Of a DNA stretch of 64,000 nt, positions 41,098 through 61,170 are shown in pieces. The DNA lies in assembly GCA_013433145.1 (NCBI GenBank), contig CM024171.1, positions 6,317,065 through 6,381,064 on the forward strand, written 5' to 3'. The first letter of the stretch is position 1. Each line of letters starts with the position of its first letter. The stretch comes from Ascaris suum (taxonomy: Eukaryota; Nematoda; Chromadorea; Rhabditida; Ascarididae). Both the position numbers and the translations under genes were made by a program. The notes under the pieces were generated by a model. That model was not told the origin of the DNA. It made no database searches and saw only the letters and a program-made list of their open reading frames with translations.

Positions 41098-44000
41098 CTA
41101 TTGAGGACCATTGAGTGGAATATGTCTATCATGTGGAAACTCATTCACATCAACCAATTAATAGCAAATATTCAAATCAGTGAATCGGATACGCAATTAG
41201 AATTGGCAACTTGACGAGTCTTTCCGTACATTATCACCTTGTTTGGATGGATAAACATGAAGTTTGAAGCAGTTTTACCGTCATCAGTGGTCACAGAATA
41301 ATGCAGTAATATAGCAAAATGCAGAGGCATAAATCATTGGCTACTTTATCTATAAAAGCCAAAAGGATTGAACATTAGTCTATTACTGGGACATGCCACA
41401 GTTTTTGCATTGGCAGTCACTAACTTGTATTGGATAAACGGACACAACTATCGTACTGTTATTTCCTCCTAGCTAAAACGTGTTTTTAAGCAGCAAACTA
41501 TCACTAGTGATCTTTGCATGGCAATTGCTAACTTAAAATGAAATTTTAATGAATGGAAATGCTTATCAAAAAGGTAAGCACAACATGCGACTTTCACATT
41601 ATAATCGACTAAAACAATCTTCCGCAAGGTTCTTATGAGAACAGCGAGGTAGTTATAAATGCGCATTTTCATGCCCGAAATTAAAGTCTTTTAGAGTTGT
41701 AGATTATTCCAATATTACATACAGGGTTTGACATGCAAATTTTTTGGCATGTCAACGGGTCCATAATTCATGAAGCAGTCAGTAGTCGATCATCTGGTGC
41801 GAATTGTTTGTAGCGAATGTCATCGTTGTACATTTCCGGCTTAATAAATTGCAGTAACCCGATTGTCGTTCCAATATATGCATGCACATTCATATATACT
41901 TCATTTCCCATAATATAAAAGTTAATGATCTGACAAAAACAATAGGCAATTAAGTATAGCACTATATTTCTAATGATGATGCGATGAAAAGTTAGGGATT
42001 TTTAGAAACATGAGAATTGATGCGATTGCGACGTTGCACTCTTATCAGAAGAGCAAAATAGAAAAAATCCGTTTAAGCTAGTGACCTCCCGGATGGGATC
42101 TCTGTTGAACCTGAAAAAAAAACCTCAGTATATGGTTTCAAGCAAGCAACTACTTCAGGCACTGTCTACGGTCATATGAGTAACTGATGTGTTTTCAGTG
42201 CCTCACGCTCCTCATATAAAATGATTGATAGTTTTGTTTAGGTCTTATAGGCTTTGGATATGTATAATATCTACTGCAGGAAGATAGAGACCGAGCGGTA
42301 GTTGTAACATGGCTTAACTGGCTCCCATTCTATTTACCGTTTCACAGTTATGTGAGACACCTGACGTTCATTGCACAGTCAGATAAAACAGCAGAAGATG
42401 CGCTATTCTTTGATTCAACATGCACAGGCACAAATAATTTTACGTTGGATCCTTGAAACCACATGAAAATTGGAGCCTTATAAATCCAAAACCACAATGC
42501 TTGCGAAAGAATTAGCTCATTTCTTGAAATCATTGCACACCGTACTGCTACAATTGAATAGACGCATATGAAGCTCTTTTTTACGTGAACAATCCGCTTG
42601 CATGCAACAAAGAAAACAGTCGAAATTCTCAAAGTTCTTGCTAATTATGCGGAAATTGGCGGTAATGATTTCTAAAAAAGTCATTTATTGAGAAAATATT
42701 GTCATAAATAGAAAACATCAAAAGATGTCTATCAAAATAGCAAGCATTTGCGAAGTGACTACAAAAAAAGGAAATTTTCAAACTAAATCAAGATTACTGA
42801 TCATAACAAAATGATAATCTTGCAAGAGTTATACATTAATTTACTTAAAACCAAGACGCTGAGAGTTCATTAGCAGACAGTTCAAATGTTCGCCGGAAGT
42901 AAACTTTTCTCGGTGCATGTAGCATAACAGGCAAATGTAGTCCAAAATTCTTTCAAAAATTTGCAAATCGAGCCGGCTTCTGAGCAAGTGCAATATAATA
43001 GACAGTTGTTTTATTCGCTTTTGATGTTAATACGGCGTGAGCTTGAAAAAAACGACAAAAGAAGCGGAAGCTTTCACGTCTTTTTGAACCATTCACAAAG
43101 GTTGAAGAGAAATGACATATAAAAAGTAGATGAAAAACTGGATGCTTGGATACAGGATCTAGGCTCTCCAATATTAGATTATTCGGTTCCTTCTATTGTC
43201 ACTCATGCCGACGAGAGCATCCTACTGTTTGATGTTATCTGATATTTGTTTGATTTTGTTTAACCTTCTCGTTAGTCATTACTTTCAAAACGTACCAGAA
43301 TTTAATTTGCCATTGAATTCTCCTTTATCCTAGTCACATTGAAGAGCTTCTCATCTATTTGATATCAGTGACAACTTCGTGAAGCTTACCGTGAATAATT
43401 GAATTGTTATACTAGCAGTGACAAGGTAAAACAACCAAAAATTCAACGAGCCACAATATTATTCAGACATTTCATTCGACAGGTAACAGTGGCACGAGGA
43501 GAGTGGGGTACAGGCTGAGGGCAGGAGCCGATAACCGTCTGTCGATGGCGACATGTAAGAGCACAAGCGAGATAGAAAAAGTGGTATACGGGGGAGCACT
43601 ACAGCCCTGAAACACGAGTAGAACCAAAAGCATACAAACGGGTCGAAGCCCGATTCGTATAGGCCCCCCTGACGTCACCTGGGGCGGCACAAGAGCCCAT
43701 ATTCGATCAATGACATAATGTGAAAAGCAGTAAGCGGGAATCGGCTATAGGAGTAAATGCGATCACTGCAGTGTTAGATTACAAGTAGATATCTTCAGTT
43801 GGCTCTTCCGTGCAATACCCAACACTTATAAATTCGTTCTCAGGCCGTCTGTTGGGCGCTAGTTGAAAGCTCACGGTGAGCAATAACAACCTTAATTTGC
43901 TGCAAATGAATAAGCTGAATAAGAGAAAGGCGAGGATGGAGAAGAAGCTCCTATAGAGTTTGTGCTGAAAATTGCATCCTCTTCACCAGTAACCAGGAAT

Positions 44001-44166
44001 TTTCTTCTAGTTCAGTGACCCGTGCAACAAAACGCAAATCAGTCGTGTGTCCTATTAATGGACCGATCAAAGAATGGAAACAAGGACATTTGTGGAAATA
44101 ACGCAGCGGCAACTTTTGAAATAAATTTCATTTCTTTGAAAAGGTACTTCGCAGTCAATGTGGCAT
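41098..44166. other. intergenic region upstream of gdh
   Basis: No gene recognised; short hydrophobic frames occur on the minus strand at 41469-42632. About 43470-43700 is a GC-richer island unlike its AT-rich surroundings and may be a dispersed repeat. An exon carrying a mitochondrial presequence for gdh could lie here but was not found. Confidence 0.4.
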
Positions 44167-44173
44167 ATTTCAG
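44167..44173 (+). promoter_or_regulatory. probable splice acceptor before first gdh coding exon
   Basis: ATTTCAG ends at 44173, nine bases before the in-frame ATG at 44183. This fits spliced-leader trans-splicing. It could equally be a cis acceptor joining an upstream presequence exon, since the frame stays open back to the acceptor. Confidence 0.5.
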
Positions 44174-44182
44174 AGCAACAAG

Positions 44183-51123
<6,941 letters not shown>

Positions 51124-51423
51124 ACTTCATCGATGTACATCTGGAGCTAAGCATTTGAACTCATTAATTCAAAAATATTTCATATTTTTCGACTTCAGCT
51201 TAAACTTATTCCTTGATTCGAAATTTGAAACCATCCTGAACTTCATCAAAATCCCCAAACAAAGTTTGCATCTGAAAACTATAAATCCATGAGACATCAG
51301 CACCCGTTTTCGATTTAACTGCAACAAAACAACACCTTATCCTATAGCAGTGCGTTCAGTGCGTTCAAATGCTAGCGTTCAGATGATATTCCGTGATGCT
51401 TTGTGCTGCATGGTAAAGAAAAC

Positions 51424-51429
51424 AATAAA
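51424..51429 (+). terminator. possible polyadenylation signal of gdh
   Basis: AATAAA, about 300 bases after the gdh stop. Another lies near 51686. The signal actually used cannot be decided from sequence. Confidence 0.3.
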
Positions 51430-53231
51430 TGCGGCATATTGTATGTGCACTGAGGTGAGAGGCACTGCAAAATAGTTGATAGGCAGCCACACGTACGAAA
51501 AAGAAGGTTGATTCTTGAAGGTATGGGGGAAAATATAACCCCAATGACACGATATTCACTCTGATGCTAATCTTGTGCTACCTATATAAAAAATCGAAAA
51601 TTAGTTGTTGCCTTCTCCCAGCAATAGTCACGACAGCGTCACCACACCACCAAGTGATGCTCAGCCAAATGCCCGTCGCCAAAAATAAAAATCTTTATTC
51701 GATTTCGTAGCAAGGAAATAGGAGCGCAGTACACATTCCACTAATATCTTACAATACATTCAAGTAATCAGTGTTGTAACCCACAATCAACTCAGTGGTT
51801 CGTCTGAGTGAGAGGCAGTAGTACCTTTCATCTACTAACCACCTCCAGTAAGGTATCTCAGGTGTTCTTCTATTCTCACTCAATTATTTAGATAGTATTG
51901 GCCTTCTTTAAACATTCAGCAAGCGTACTACAAGACGTAGCCATACGGAAGGATAATTGCAATATGCGAATGTGTACTTGACTTAATATTCGTGATACCA
52001 GTGGATGAGGTGCAAAATTTTGCAGGGATTCGACTAGAGTTCTCAGGTAAGGAAATAACTGAAACTGCTAGTGTTAGTCCAGCATTGGTATGAATAGTAG
52101 CAACAGTGGTGCCAGTAAGCCCGCTCCCCCCCCCCCCACTCCCAAAAAAGCGTATTATTCAAGGCTTAAGCTGCTGGATGAGTGGGTTCTGAATTTAATG
52201 CGCTGAAGTCATTTTCGCTAAGAGTCGATGTGACACTGTACATTTCCCGTTTATTTCGTATTTTTGCGGATGAATTTCGTATAGATTAGAAAAGGACTAA
52301 TGTAAAAAACGTTGCTGGATTTTTATTTTATTGTTTTATCCCTGATAAAATATTTTAGAACAATCCGAACGTTAGGTTGGAGGTAGATCAGTTAGTAGGA
52401 CAGCGCCAGCTCGCTTTAGTACAAAATATTTGTCTTCGCAAAGTTGCAACTGAAGCATGAAGATGGATACTCAGTAAAAACATTCTCATGGTTCAACGTT
52501 GATCTCTAGGGTTAGTTTCAGTCACTGGAAATTGCGAATGATTACTATCTTTCTTGATTCTGCTTTCTCTTATTATGAAAACTGCATGAATCAATTCTCC
52601 TCCAGTTTAAATTTTCACTCTTTATAGAGAAATTCAATTTTTTCGCCCTAAACACGTTCTTGTCACCAAAGGCAATGAAAGCTTTCCTGATCGGAGGTAT
52701 TGAAAGCTCTAATATGTCCCTTGCCAGCTTTCTGTTTGATGCTTTCAACTCACAGCTCTTAGTTCTATACCTCAGGATTTAGAGAGTATCATTAAAGACT
52801 AGAATAGGTGCGCGTGTAAGAACACATTCACAATATATCTAGATTATCTAATTTTGCACTTAGATTCCATGTGTATGTGTGTACTTCAAGATGATTTAGC
52901 GCATCTTTAAACATTCCTTTCGAAGTGTCAGCAAGACCGTAGACAGCCGAAAGATCAAGAACAAAACCCGTTTGTCGTTGAATGCGTTATATCAGGTAAA
53001 TTTGAGAGGTGTAAAAATATATTACCTCGAATGAGCCACTCCCCGTCCTTCCCTCTTCTTTCTCTCTCTTTCTCACTAATTTTAGAAAATGCATTTCCTC
53101 GCTAACAAAATGTTTCTTTTCCTTCTTCTCCGCTACTCTTCCTTTCTTTCATCGCGAAATTGAAAAGGTATAATAGCTTAAATGTTATGTGCCATTTTTG
53201 CAGCTTGTTAAAGTCCCAGCGGGAGAAATTT
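51430..53231. other. intergenic, no gene recognised
   Basis: Contains a C-homopolymer tract near 52127-52138 and T/C-rich stretches near 53040-53150. Short frames (51365-51559 minus, 52545-52748 minus) have no recognisable domain. Confidence 0.4.
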
Positions 53232-53739
53232 TCAACAGTTTATCGATGCTTTCACCTGAACATCCGCTTTGCAAGCTAGGAAAATGAGCCCAGAGATTTT
53301 GTCCTCGATAACAGTATAGAAAGTTTTTGACTCGGAGCAACATCTGCTAAGCCACGCATTCCTTGAAACGCTTATTACATTCTTCCGGTTGATAGGTTTT
53401 CTCTTCAGCACCTGTAAATATAAGAATTCCATATTCCCGGTGGTGAATGGCGTTCGTTCGTACTTCATCATCGGCATTGCGTGTCTCCAATCGGAACTGT
53501 CTTCCAATGAAAGCTGAAATAGCCTGAGTGATGGTTGACAGGAGCGGCTCGAACCGGTTCTGAAGAGCAGCTACCGCTTCGAAGAAATTCACACGCCGAA
53601 GAATGGGATGGCACGGCGACAGAGACGAGACAAAAATTGAATCCGTGTCATGCGGTGCCTGGCGCGAACCAGCTGGTCTGCCTCGTCTAGCGCTTCCCAC
53701 GTTCGCTGCACACCTGGACCGTTTCACTTTTTCCTGCAT
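53232..53739 (-). CDS. possible two-exon gene, 151 residues, unknown function
   Basis: Exon 1 (53739-53464) starts MQEKVKRSRC, with an Arg-rich stretch, then VNFFEAVAALQNRFEPLLST and GRQFRLETRNADDE. After a 52-bp intron (donor GTACGA, acceptor TATTTACAG) exon 2 (53411-53232) reads VLKRKPINRKNVISVSRNAW and then FYTVIEDKISGLIFLACKAD to the stop. Both exons are in phase 0, and the intron length is typical of nematodes. The frame is open further upstream to 53814 through a CT-repeat region, so the start is uncertain. No family recognised. Confidence 0.4.
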
Positions 53740-55875
53740 GTTTTTGCACACGCATTCTCTCTCCCTCTTTCTCTCTGTCTTCAGCAGCAGGTCTGTTGTA
53801 CTTTTACCAAACAAATTGTGATGTTGTTAAGCATTGCTATTTCATCAGCATAGATATTGTGTTCATGACAATCAGATTCGTACTTTAGTATGAGCGTTCT
53901 CTGATGTCCGCGCTCATTCTCTATCATTATCAAGTGCACCTATTAGGTAAGGTAGCAGATATCTCCTTAAAGGTGTGCACCAATTTAACAGCTATTATTG
54001 CGACGTTTTGATGCAATTATTGCGACGTTAATTTATTACATGTGCCATGTGCGTTCATTAGAAGGTAGCTTTCTTGTTTTTAATATGCCGCATGCAAAAT
54101 CATTTCCGATATATTATGCACTCAGAAACTCGAAACGTTTCATTGTGAATGTCCGCAAACGTTTGCTATCACATGATTCACCTCTTCAGGGCAAATGTTT
54201 TATTGAGTCCCATCTAAAGTTGAGCTGACTTCTGCGAAAGATATCCGGAAGCGTTGTATGTGTGGCATGAACGGCGTCCGTCATTTTTGCAACGTCAAGA
54301 TGGCAGCGAATATCACATAAGACGATCACATTGGTGGCTGGTACGGAACGTCGCAGACCCATCGGAATTATTGACTTCTGCTTACAAAAACTCAAACAAC
54401 GCTGCTTTTTTTAGAGGGCCATGTGGAGAGTTGCTGGAAATGTGCGTGTGCCTTGAAAGGTATCATTGCGACCTTTACGGCTTGCTTATTCTTCCCTTTC
54501 CTTCTTCTTTTCCCCTTTGCCTCCTCCTCTTTCTATCCTCTCTGCACCAAAATCATTTGCAAACAAAAAAATGCAAAAACATTTAGATGAAATGGATGAC
54601 CTTGTGGGATGAAACTATCAAAAATGTGGAAGAGGCATAATTTCGCATTTTGCAACACAATTTTGGAAATTCTCAAATGATAACGAATTTTAAATATCTC
54701 ATGAGAAGGAGAAATGCATATCGAATGCCGTTTTTGCTTGATGCATGTCAACAGTGGCATATCCAACGATATTAGCATGGCTTTTCAATGGATGCAGGCT
54801 CACATTTCATTATTATAAACCTCAAACAATGCGAATACGGCCCAAAAACATTAAAGTTATTATGGATCGTTTGAAATTTGCTTCACAAGTAGACAATCTT
54901 AATTTTTCTATACGTACATGCTAATATCTAAGTGAAGCTAAAAAAACCACCACCTGATCCTCTCATATGGTTTCAGCAAAGCATGTCGCCTCCTAATGCA
55001 AACGATTCTATCGCTTTTGAAGTGATAAGCATTGTTTGATAACCAGTGGAGATTTTCTACAGACAGTTCTTGTGCTCTGGTTCTTCTGATTTCCGGGCAG
55101 AGGCTATATCACTGCGCCATCATGGGTGCTTCACCTTTCTAGTACTTGTTCCCTGATCTCAGCACTTCTATCATGTATATAATGCAGCAATTCTTGTGGG
55201 CGTATCGCCAATAGTAAACTTAAAACTGATATCGGTTGTGGTGGGGGGGGGGGGGGGGGAGATATAAATGTAGTTAGCAGATTATGTTAAAACATGTTTA
55301 AGCTATGCTCAGCTGTTGCTAATAACCATTTTTTGATGACTAGTAAAAAACTGTTTGTTAAATGCTTCCGAACCCACAACAACCCCATTCCGCGCAACAG
55401 CTATCCCATTGAGCTTTCCGCTGTTGCTGTTCACCGCGCTATACACAAAGCGATCAAAGGGTTCCATTCAAAATTATGAAATCGTCGAAAATATGCTGAG
55501 CATACATCATTTAGTCCCTAGAATGTAGTTTGTTATATGAAGCATTCGATTTGCTAGATTGGTGTTGTTTATGCATGTCGGCATATCTGATTTATCAACT
55601 TGGTGTCCTTGAAAACAGAGCAGAATTGTTGTCGCGGTCGCGTCTCCACTCGAAATCGTCGTTTGGTCACTACGAACACATCTCCTAATGTTGTTTATGC
55701 AGGCTCGAAGATAATCAACAAAATTCTTCAAAGAAATCTCACATATTCTCAGTCTAAGATAACGGTGGCAGATTAAAATTTCCATCAATTTTTAGGCATT
55801 TTGTGGACAAGCAGTGCTTTCATTATGGTAAATGCGTGATTGTTACTTAGGAAATAACGCATTTGTTTTGTTATA
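53740..55875. other. no gene recognised
   Basis: Short frames such as 54254-54586 plus (with HERRPSFLQRQDGSEYHI) look mildly coding but have no partner exon. A G-homopolymer tract lies near 55242-55259. Confidence 0.35.
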
Positions 55876-56060
55876 AATGATAAATTTTAACTAAACATTT
55901 TCAACATAGAATAATATAATTTTTAACTATAATATAAATTATAAATTTATAATTTTTAACTAAACATTTCATATAATTTAACTAAACAAATAATTTAACT
56001 AAAAACATAGAATAATATAAATTTTAACTAAACATTTCAAAAAATTTAACTAAACTGGGC
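55876..56060 (+). repeat. degenerate AT-rich tandem repeat
   Basis: Irregular copies of a unit close to TTTTAACTAAACATTTCA, with partial units and AATATAA insertions. At least six recognisable copies of TTTAACTAAA occur. Confidence 0.8.
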
Positions 56061-59000
56061 AAAAAGAAGATAAAATAATAAAAGTAAATAAAAAAATCTT
56101 TGGAAAGTCAATGAATAAGTGCTTGCAAGTTATTAAAGACCGAGTACGAATGGTGCTCATGAGTTGCTTGCTTGAAATTTGTTCATTTCAAAATAAACTC
56201 TAATGATGCATTGCATAGTGCGTATATGGTGACCACTTATGGTAAAATATCAAACAGGCTTTAAATGTTTTCAATGTTGCGATTAACGAGCCTAATGTGA
56301 TGAAAAGGAAACTTCTGGGGTTGCTTCAAGCGTTTTACCCCCAGGCATTTTATTCAATAATGGCAGCGAAATGCCAAAGACGGTTCATTTCTCTCAGCCG
56401 TTTCAGGGACCACTTTTATTGGCCCACTTGAAATATATCTCCGGGACATTGCATATTTTGCTAGCGCTAGGCAACTATGGAAGAAAAGTAAAACAGCGAT
56501 AAACGGACTATCAGATACATGCATTTGCAGACTGACCAGTAAAATCTGTAGGCGCTGCAAAACATTTATTACGATATGCGTTGTTCTAGGTTGTTCTAAA
56601 TTCAAACTGGTGCATCAGATTTACGATGAGAGTTTGCGAATAATTCCAAAGGAGGCACCACCTTCGTTATTTTTAAGGTAATAGTTGTGTGGATGGGATC
56701 CTCAAATATTATGTGGTTGTATATTGACAGAAGTTAAGGATTTAGTGCTATTTCATATAATTGTCTGCATCAAATTCTACATACATGCACCTCGTGTGAT
56801 GGACTCACCAAATCGTTGATATTTTGATTGAGGCTTTACCAGAGTTACACACCGAATATTTCGATGCTTAAGCCCTATAACCAACTAGATTAACGTCCCT
56901 CCTCTCCCATTTGTTTCTGTAAATTAACGCTTCTCACCTCTCATTTTTTGCTGTACCTGTGCTTATGATCGGATTAAAGTGCATTCGAATGTTAAATGCA
57001 TTGTGAGGCTGTTGCTTTTTTGAATATAAACAAGACATCCGATTTGCCGAATGATAATCGTGTTGAAGGCGGAGTCAATTGACAGCTCTCTGAAGGTCGT
57101 GCGTTTATTTTTTGAAAATTCGAAACTTCCACCGAAAATAGCTCATTGAATTTGGTTTATTTACAGTACGAATGGCGGCCAGTTCAAACAATATCGTTAT
57201 TTGTGATTTTATTGCAAAACAATAAAGAAAACTTTAAATCTCCTTCCCCTTCTTGAATACCGCCTCATACTTTACCGCTGCTTATTGGCAGTCATGAATT
57301 TTATGGCAAGGAGAAAACAATTACGGGATGCGAATATTTTGTATTGTGGAAATCAAGTAAGCACTTCTGCGCCACTTTTAGCTGACCGACCCGTTTTATC
57401 AGTTATTAGAGATTGTCGAATATAAGGAATGATGCATTGATATTTTAACTGATCTAGGTGCTTATTTGAATCTGAAATTAGAGATCTGTTTTTACATGAT
57501 TTTGCCGACATAAAACGGAGTGAAATGCTCAGGACTTTGGTGGCATCCAAATGTTCATCAACCCTTTGTGAAGCTGGAGGGTCAATAGAGCATGTGACAC
57601 TGGTGGTTGCCCAATAGTGCATGTTATGTAAGCACAAATTTTAGTAACTCGACGTTCTTTGCTTCCCGAGTTGAAACATTTACGCCGACATCAGATATTA
57701 ACCACATACGCATACACACAAAACTGTACGTAGACACTATGCCGTCATAATGCAACGCGCATAAATGGCGGTTAAAGACGTGATGCTTCTTACTGACAGC
57801 TGATAATTTTTGACAGTAATGTCTGCAGCATTTTTTCATCAACTGTGCTTTCAGCTTTTTTCTCGGCAACTCGCCTACCTGAGTGAACCACTCAGACTAA
57901 TAGGAGACTGCTGTGGGTCAATTTTTAACGTGATTATAGTCTGACGGTGTAACATTGATCATAGATATGTAGGATAGCATCCTTAACCTAAGAGTGGAGT
58001 GAGTATTCTTTCAAATGATAAATTCGCTGTTCTAAGTATTATGCACCATTTCAACTTTTATTTTAAGCAATAGTTCAATTTTTTTTTAAATAATAATATT
58101 TGACGCTTGAAATGAAAACGCTTGTGATAAGCGTTTATCTCTATCAATGAGGTATTCAAGTTGAATTTCTTTTATTAAATTGAGCATTATCAAATTGTCA
58201 CATGTAATGATGCCTTGTTAAGTTCAGCCATTGCGCATCGACACCATACGTGGTGTATTTCATTTCATTCTGGATTTATTTCATTTGATTGGCCAAAACT
58301 GTAAAAGTTCGAGGTATTGCCGGAAACAAAAAAGTAGTGTAATGAATTTGACGGAGCAAACATAATGTTTAATTTTTTTAAAAAGTGGGGCGGAAATATT
58401 ATTATTGATAGTAAGTATTTTTTATGACGTCATTTGATCGTGGAGATTTCCTATAAACTTCATCAGCGATTCTAAACGAATACTACACTTCCTGTTTTGA
58501 ATGTTTTGTATGTGGTAGCAGCCTCGTTGATGGTCACCTTACAATATATAAGAGCGATGTTTGAGCGATGCTCTTCACTATGAGACACACTCGAATGACG
58601 CGTTGACCTCGTGATATTGATGCAATTCGATCGGAGATCTCTTGTTTGCTCTCAGCATAGAAATAACGTATGGCCTACTCTTTACCAACTTCCATAGAGA
58701 TTTGAACCGGTTTTTCCATCATTACAGCATCTCTACCAACCTTCAATCATTCATGCAAACAATAACAATAATAAGAATGCACTAATTTCAAAACCTGCAA
58801 TACCTAAAAGTCTTTCACTACTGTCTACAAGTAGAGCTTTCAAGATCAATGTTTCTATCGACTTTATAACGTGTCTCTTACAATATTTGAGAATCATCTG
58901 CCTGCAGTATTTTAGAACTACCTGCAAAATAGCTTTCTGTGCTAATTAATGTTGAAGTCTAAGTATATTAAAAGCAATAATAAAGAATAAAAAAAGAAAT

Positions 59001-61170
59001 CAGATAGCTGAATTTATTGGGCGTGATTTAGGAATGTCGATCAAAGGTGCGAATACAACGTACAAATATCATCAGTATCACCAAAGTGCCCGCATAACAA
59101 TTTTTTTACAATAATTCTAACAATAATACTATAATAAATCAGTGCTCTCTGAAATAAAATATTAAATAGGTGGAAAACAATTAGAAACAATAGGAATGTG
59201 ATGATTGGAGAAAAATTTACGTAGACCCGATATGAAGCTAAAGAACATCATAGAATGTAATGTTTAATTGGAATGCGAAAAAAAGACGCTCAATGTTGTA
59301 GCGTATAGTGCGTTCAGCTAAATATACCGCAAAATTTGTAACTTGAATTTTTTGAAATCATTGTTGAAAATCGAGTGGAAAGACTTTCACTGAAAATTTC
59401 CAAATTTCCACCGGTTCTCCGAAAAATTTCACCAAACGGATTTTAAAGAATGCTAAATAGCTGGGTACCATTACATATATGGCTATCATGTAAAAAAGAA
59501 CAGTGAAGAATATGGTTGAAGAAGGCATAAAGTAGAATAAAAGGTAGCATTCAAAAAAAGTGAATAAATGCGTAGTGAAAAAATGCTTGGAAGAATATAC
59601 GCAAAAAATCGAAACCGAATTCGATGAGAAAAAATATATTATTAAAGCACAACAAAGTATACAACCAACGTACAAACAATAAGTTATAATGCATCTCTTT
59701 GAGTAAACAACTCAATTGCTATTCAAAAAATCGCTTCATTTATAAGACATTTCCGCTTTTCTTTTAGCATCATACGACCCTTTGATACGGTTATTTAGAA
59801 GAACCATATTAATATCGAAATACAGAGCGAACTCTTTTCGTAAAGTCGAAATCTCCGTGATACCTTTCTAGAAATAAAGTTATAAAAGAAATATGCAAAA
59901 CTGTGCGTCGTTTATACGTTCCACGGTATATTGCCTAAGATCATCTTCTGAACGCAATTGAAGTGTATACTACTTTCACCAACAATAATATTTAAGCAGT
60001 TCCGAAATGCGTTGATAAAATATTTTTCTCGAAGATGTATCAGATGGTGTTTAGATTTTTTTATCGAAGATTCAATCTCATAAAAAAGTGTTTAAATTGA
60101 GTGGCGAAGTGCTGCTCGGTAAATCGGAACGAAGAAGATGCTTGAAAGCGCTAACGTCCACCGATTGCAGATCATCCGGAAAAACACACTGAAATAAACG
60201 CATTTAATTGTAAGATTTGACTGGTTGCAATTTGCTATATGCAAAAAATGAGAAATCAATTGCATTTATGCTATCATACGAGTACTTCTAGGATTTTCAG
60301 ATATAAGCTAATGATAGCAAATAATTGTAGATAAAATGAACACATTGTTCAGAATGTCATCTTCGGAAGCGTTTCATTGCAGTCACAGCGATGCACCAGG
60401 TAATTACTGTATCATTAGCGGTGTTCTGCTCTACCTTATAATCGAGTCTAAATTATTGTTTGCAATGCAAAAAGTTAACAGGAAAGCTTGATGTTTCGTA
60501 ATCTTTGATTGCAATTGCTTATAGTTAATGTTATGCAAGAACTGAAATCATCGTTTATATATAACTTCCTTTGAATAATTGCAAAATATTATATTTTCGT
60601 CTTTATGTTGAAGATATCTTCTTTCCAGAGAAAGAGGTGAACAATGCGGAAATGAGAGAGTGAAAAGAAGAGATTTTTCTTCTTTTATCTATGCATTGCA
60701 GCGCTCCAAGGCCACGTGCTTGCCCGTACCAGCCCACATTACCTAGCCACCCATAATGCGGCACCGTTCAAACAAGATAGCATCGAGAATTCGCACACAG
60801 TACACTTCTTTTCGTTTTTTTTTTTCAGTTAGCTCAAGACAACGCAATAAAAATACAATCTCTGAAGCGTCTTTAAATGAAATTCTAAACTTTACTGTGG
60901 AATCAGCGTGGAAATAGTGCTGCAATTGAAAATGGCCGAAAATTTCATATCAGTAATATGGCGCCTCAAAAAAAAGTTATGGAAACATTAGCGAATAGCT
61001 GATTGCCGTTATAAAACATGAAAACATTGTAGAAAACTGCGAAATAAAACAGGAAAACGCATCGGTTAGTGCAACTTATCTGGAAACAATTCTTTCTGAT
61101 CGGATATTTCGAAGAAAAAGCTTTAGAAAGTCAGAACTGTTTAGAAAAAAAAAAATCAGAAGAAAAAGGT
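56061..61170. other. AT-rich intergenic region, no gene recognised
   Basis: Frames at 56354-56605, 57353-57637, 57624-57869 and 59358-59675 (all minus) were inspected. None has a known domain or convincing splice context, and the last is a T-rich hydrophobic artefact. Confidence 0.45.

Noticed and set aside
59358..59675. 105-codon hydrophobic minus-strand frame
   Set aside because: T-rich AT-biased sequence yields Phe/Ile/Tyr runs by chance; no splice or homology support.
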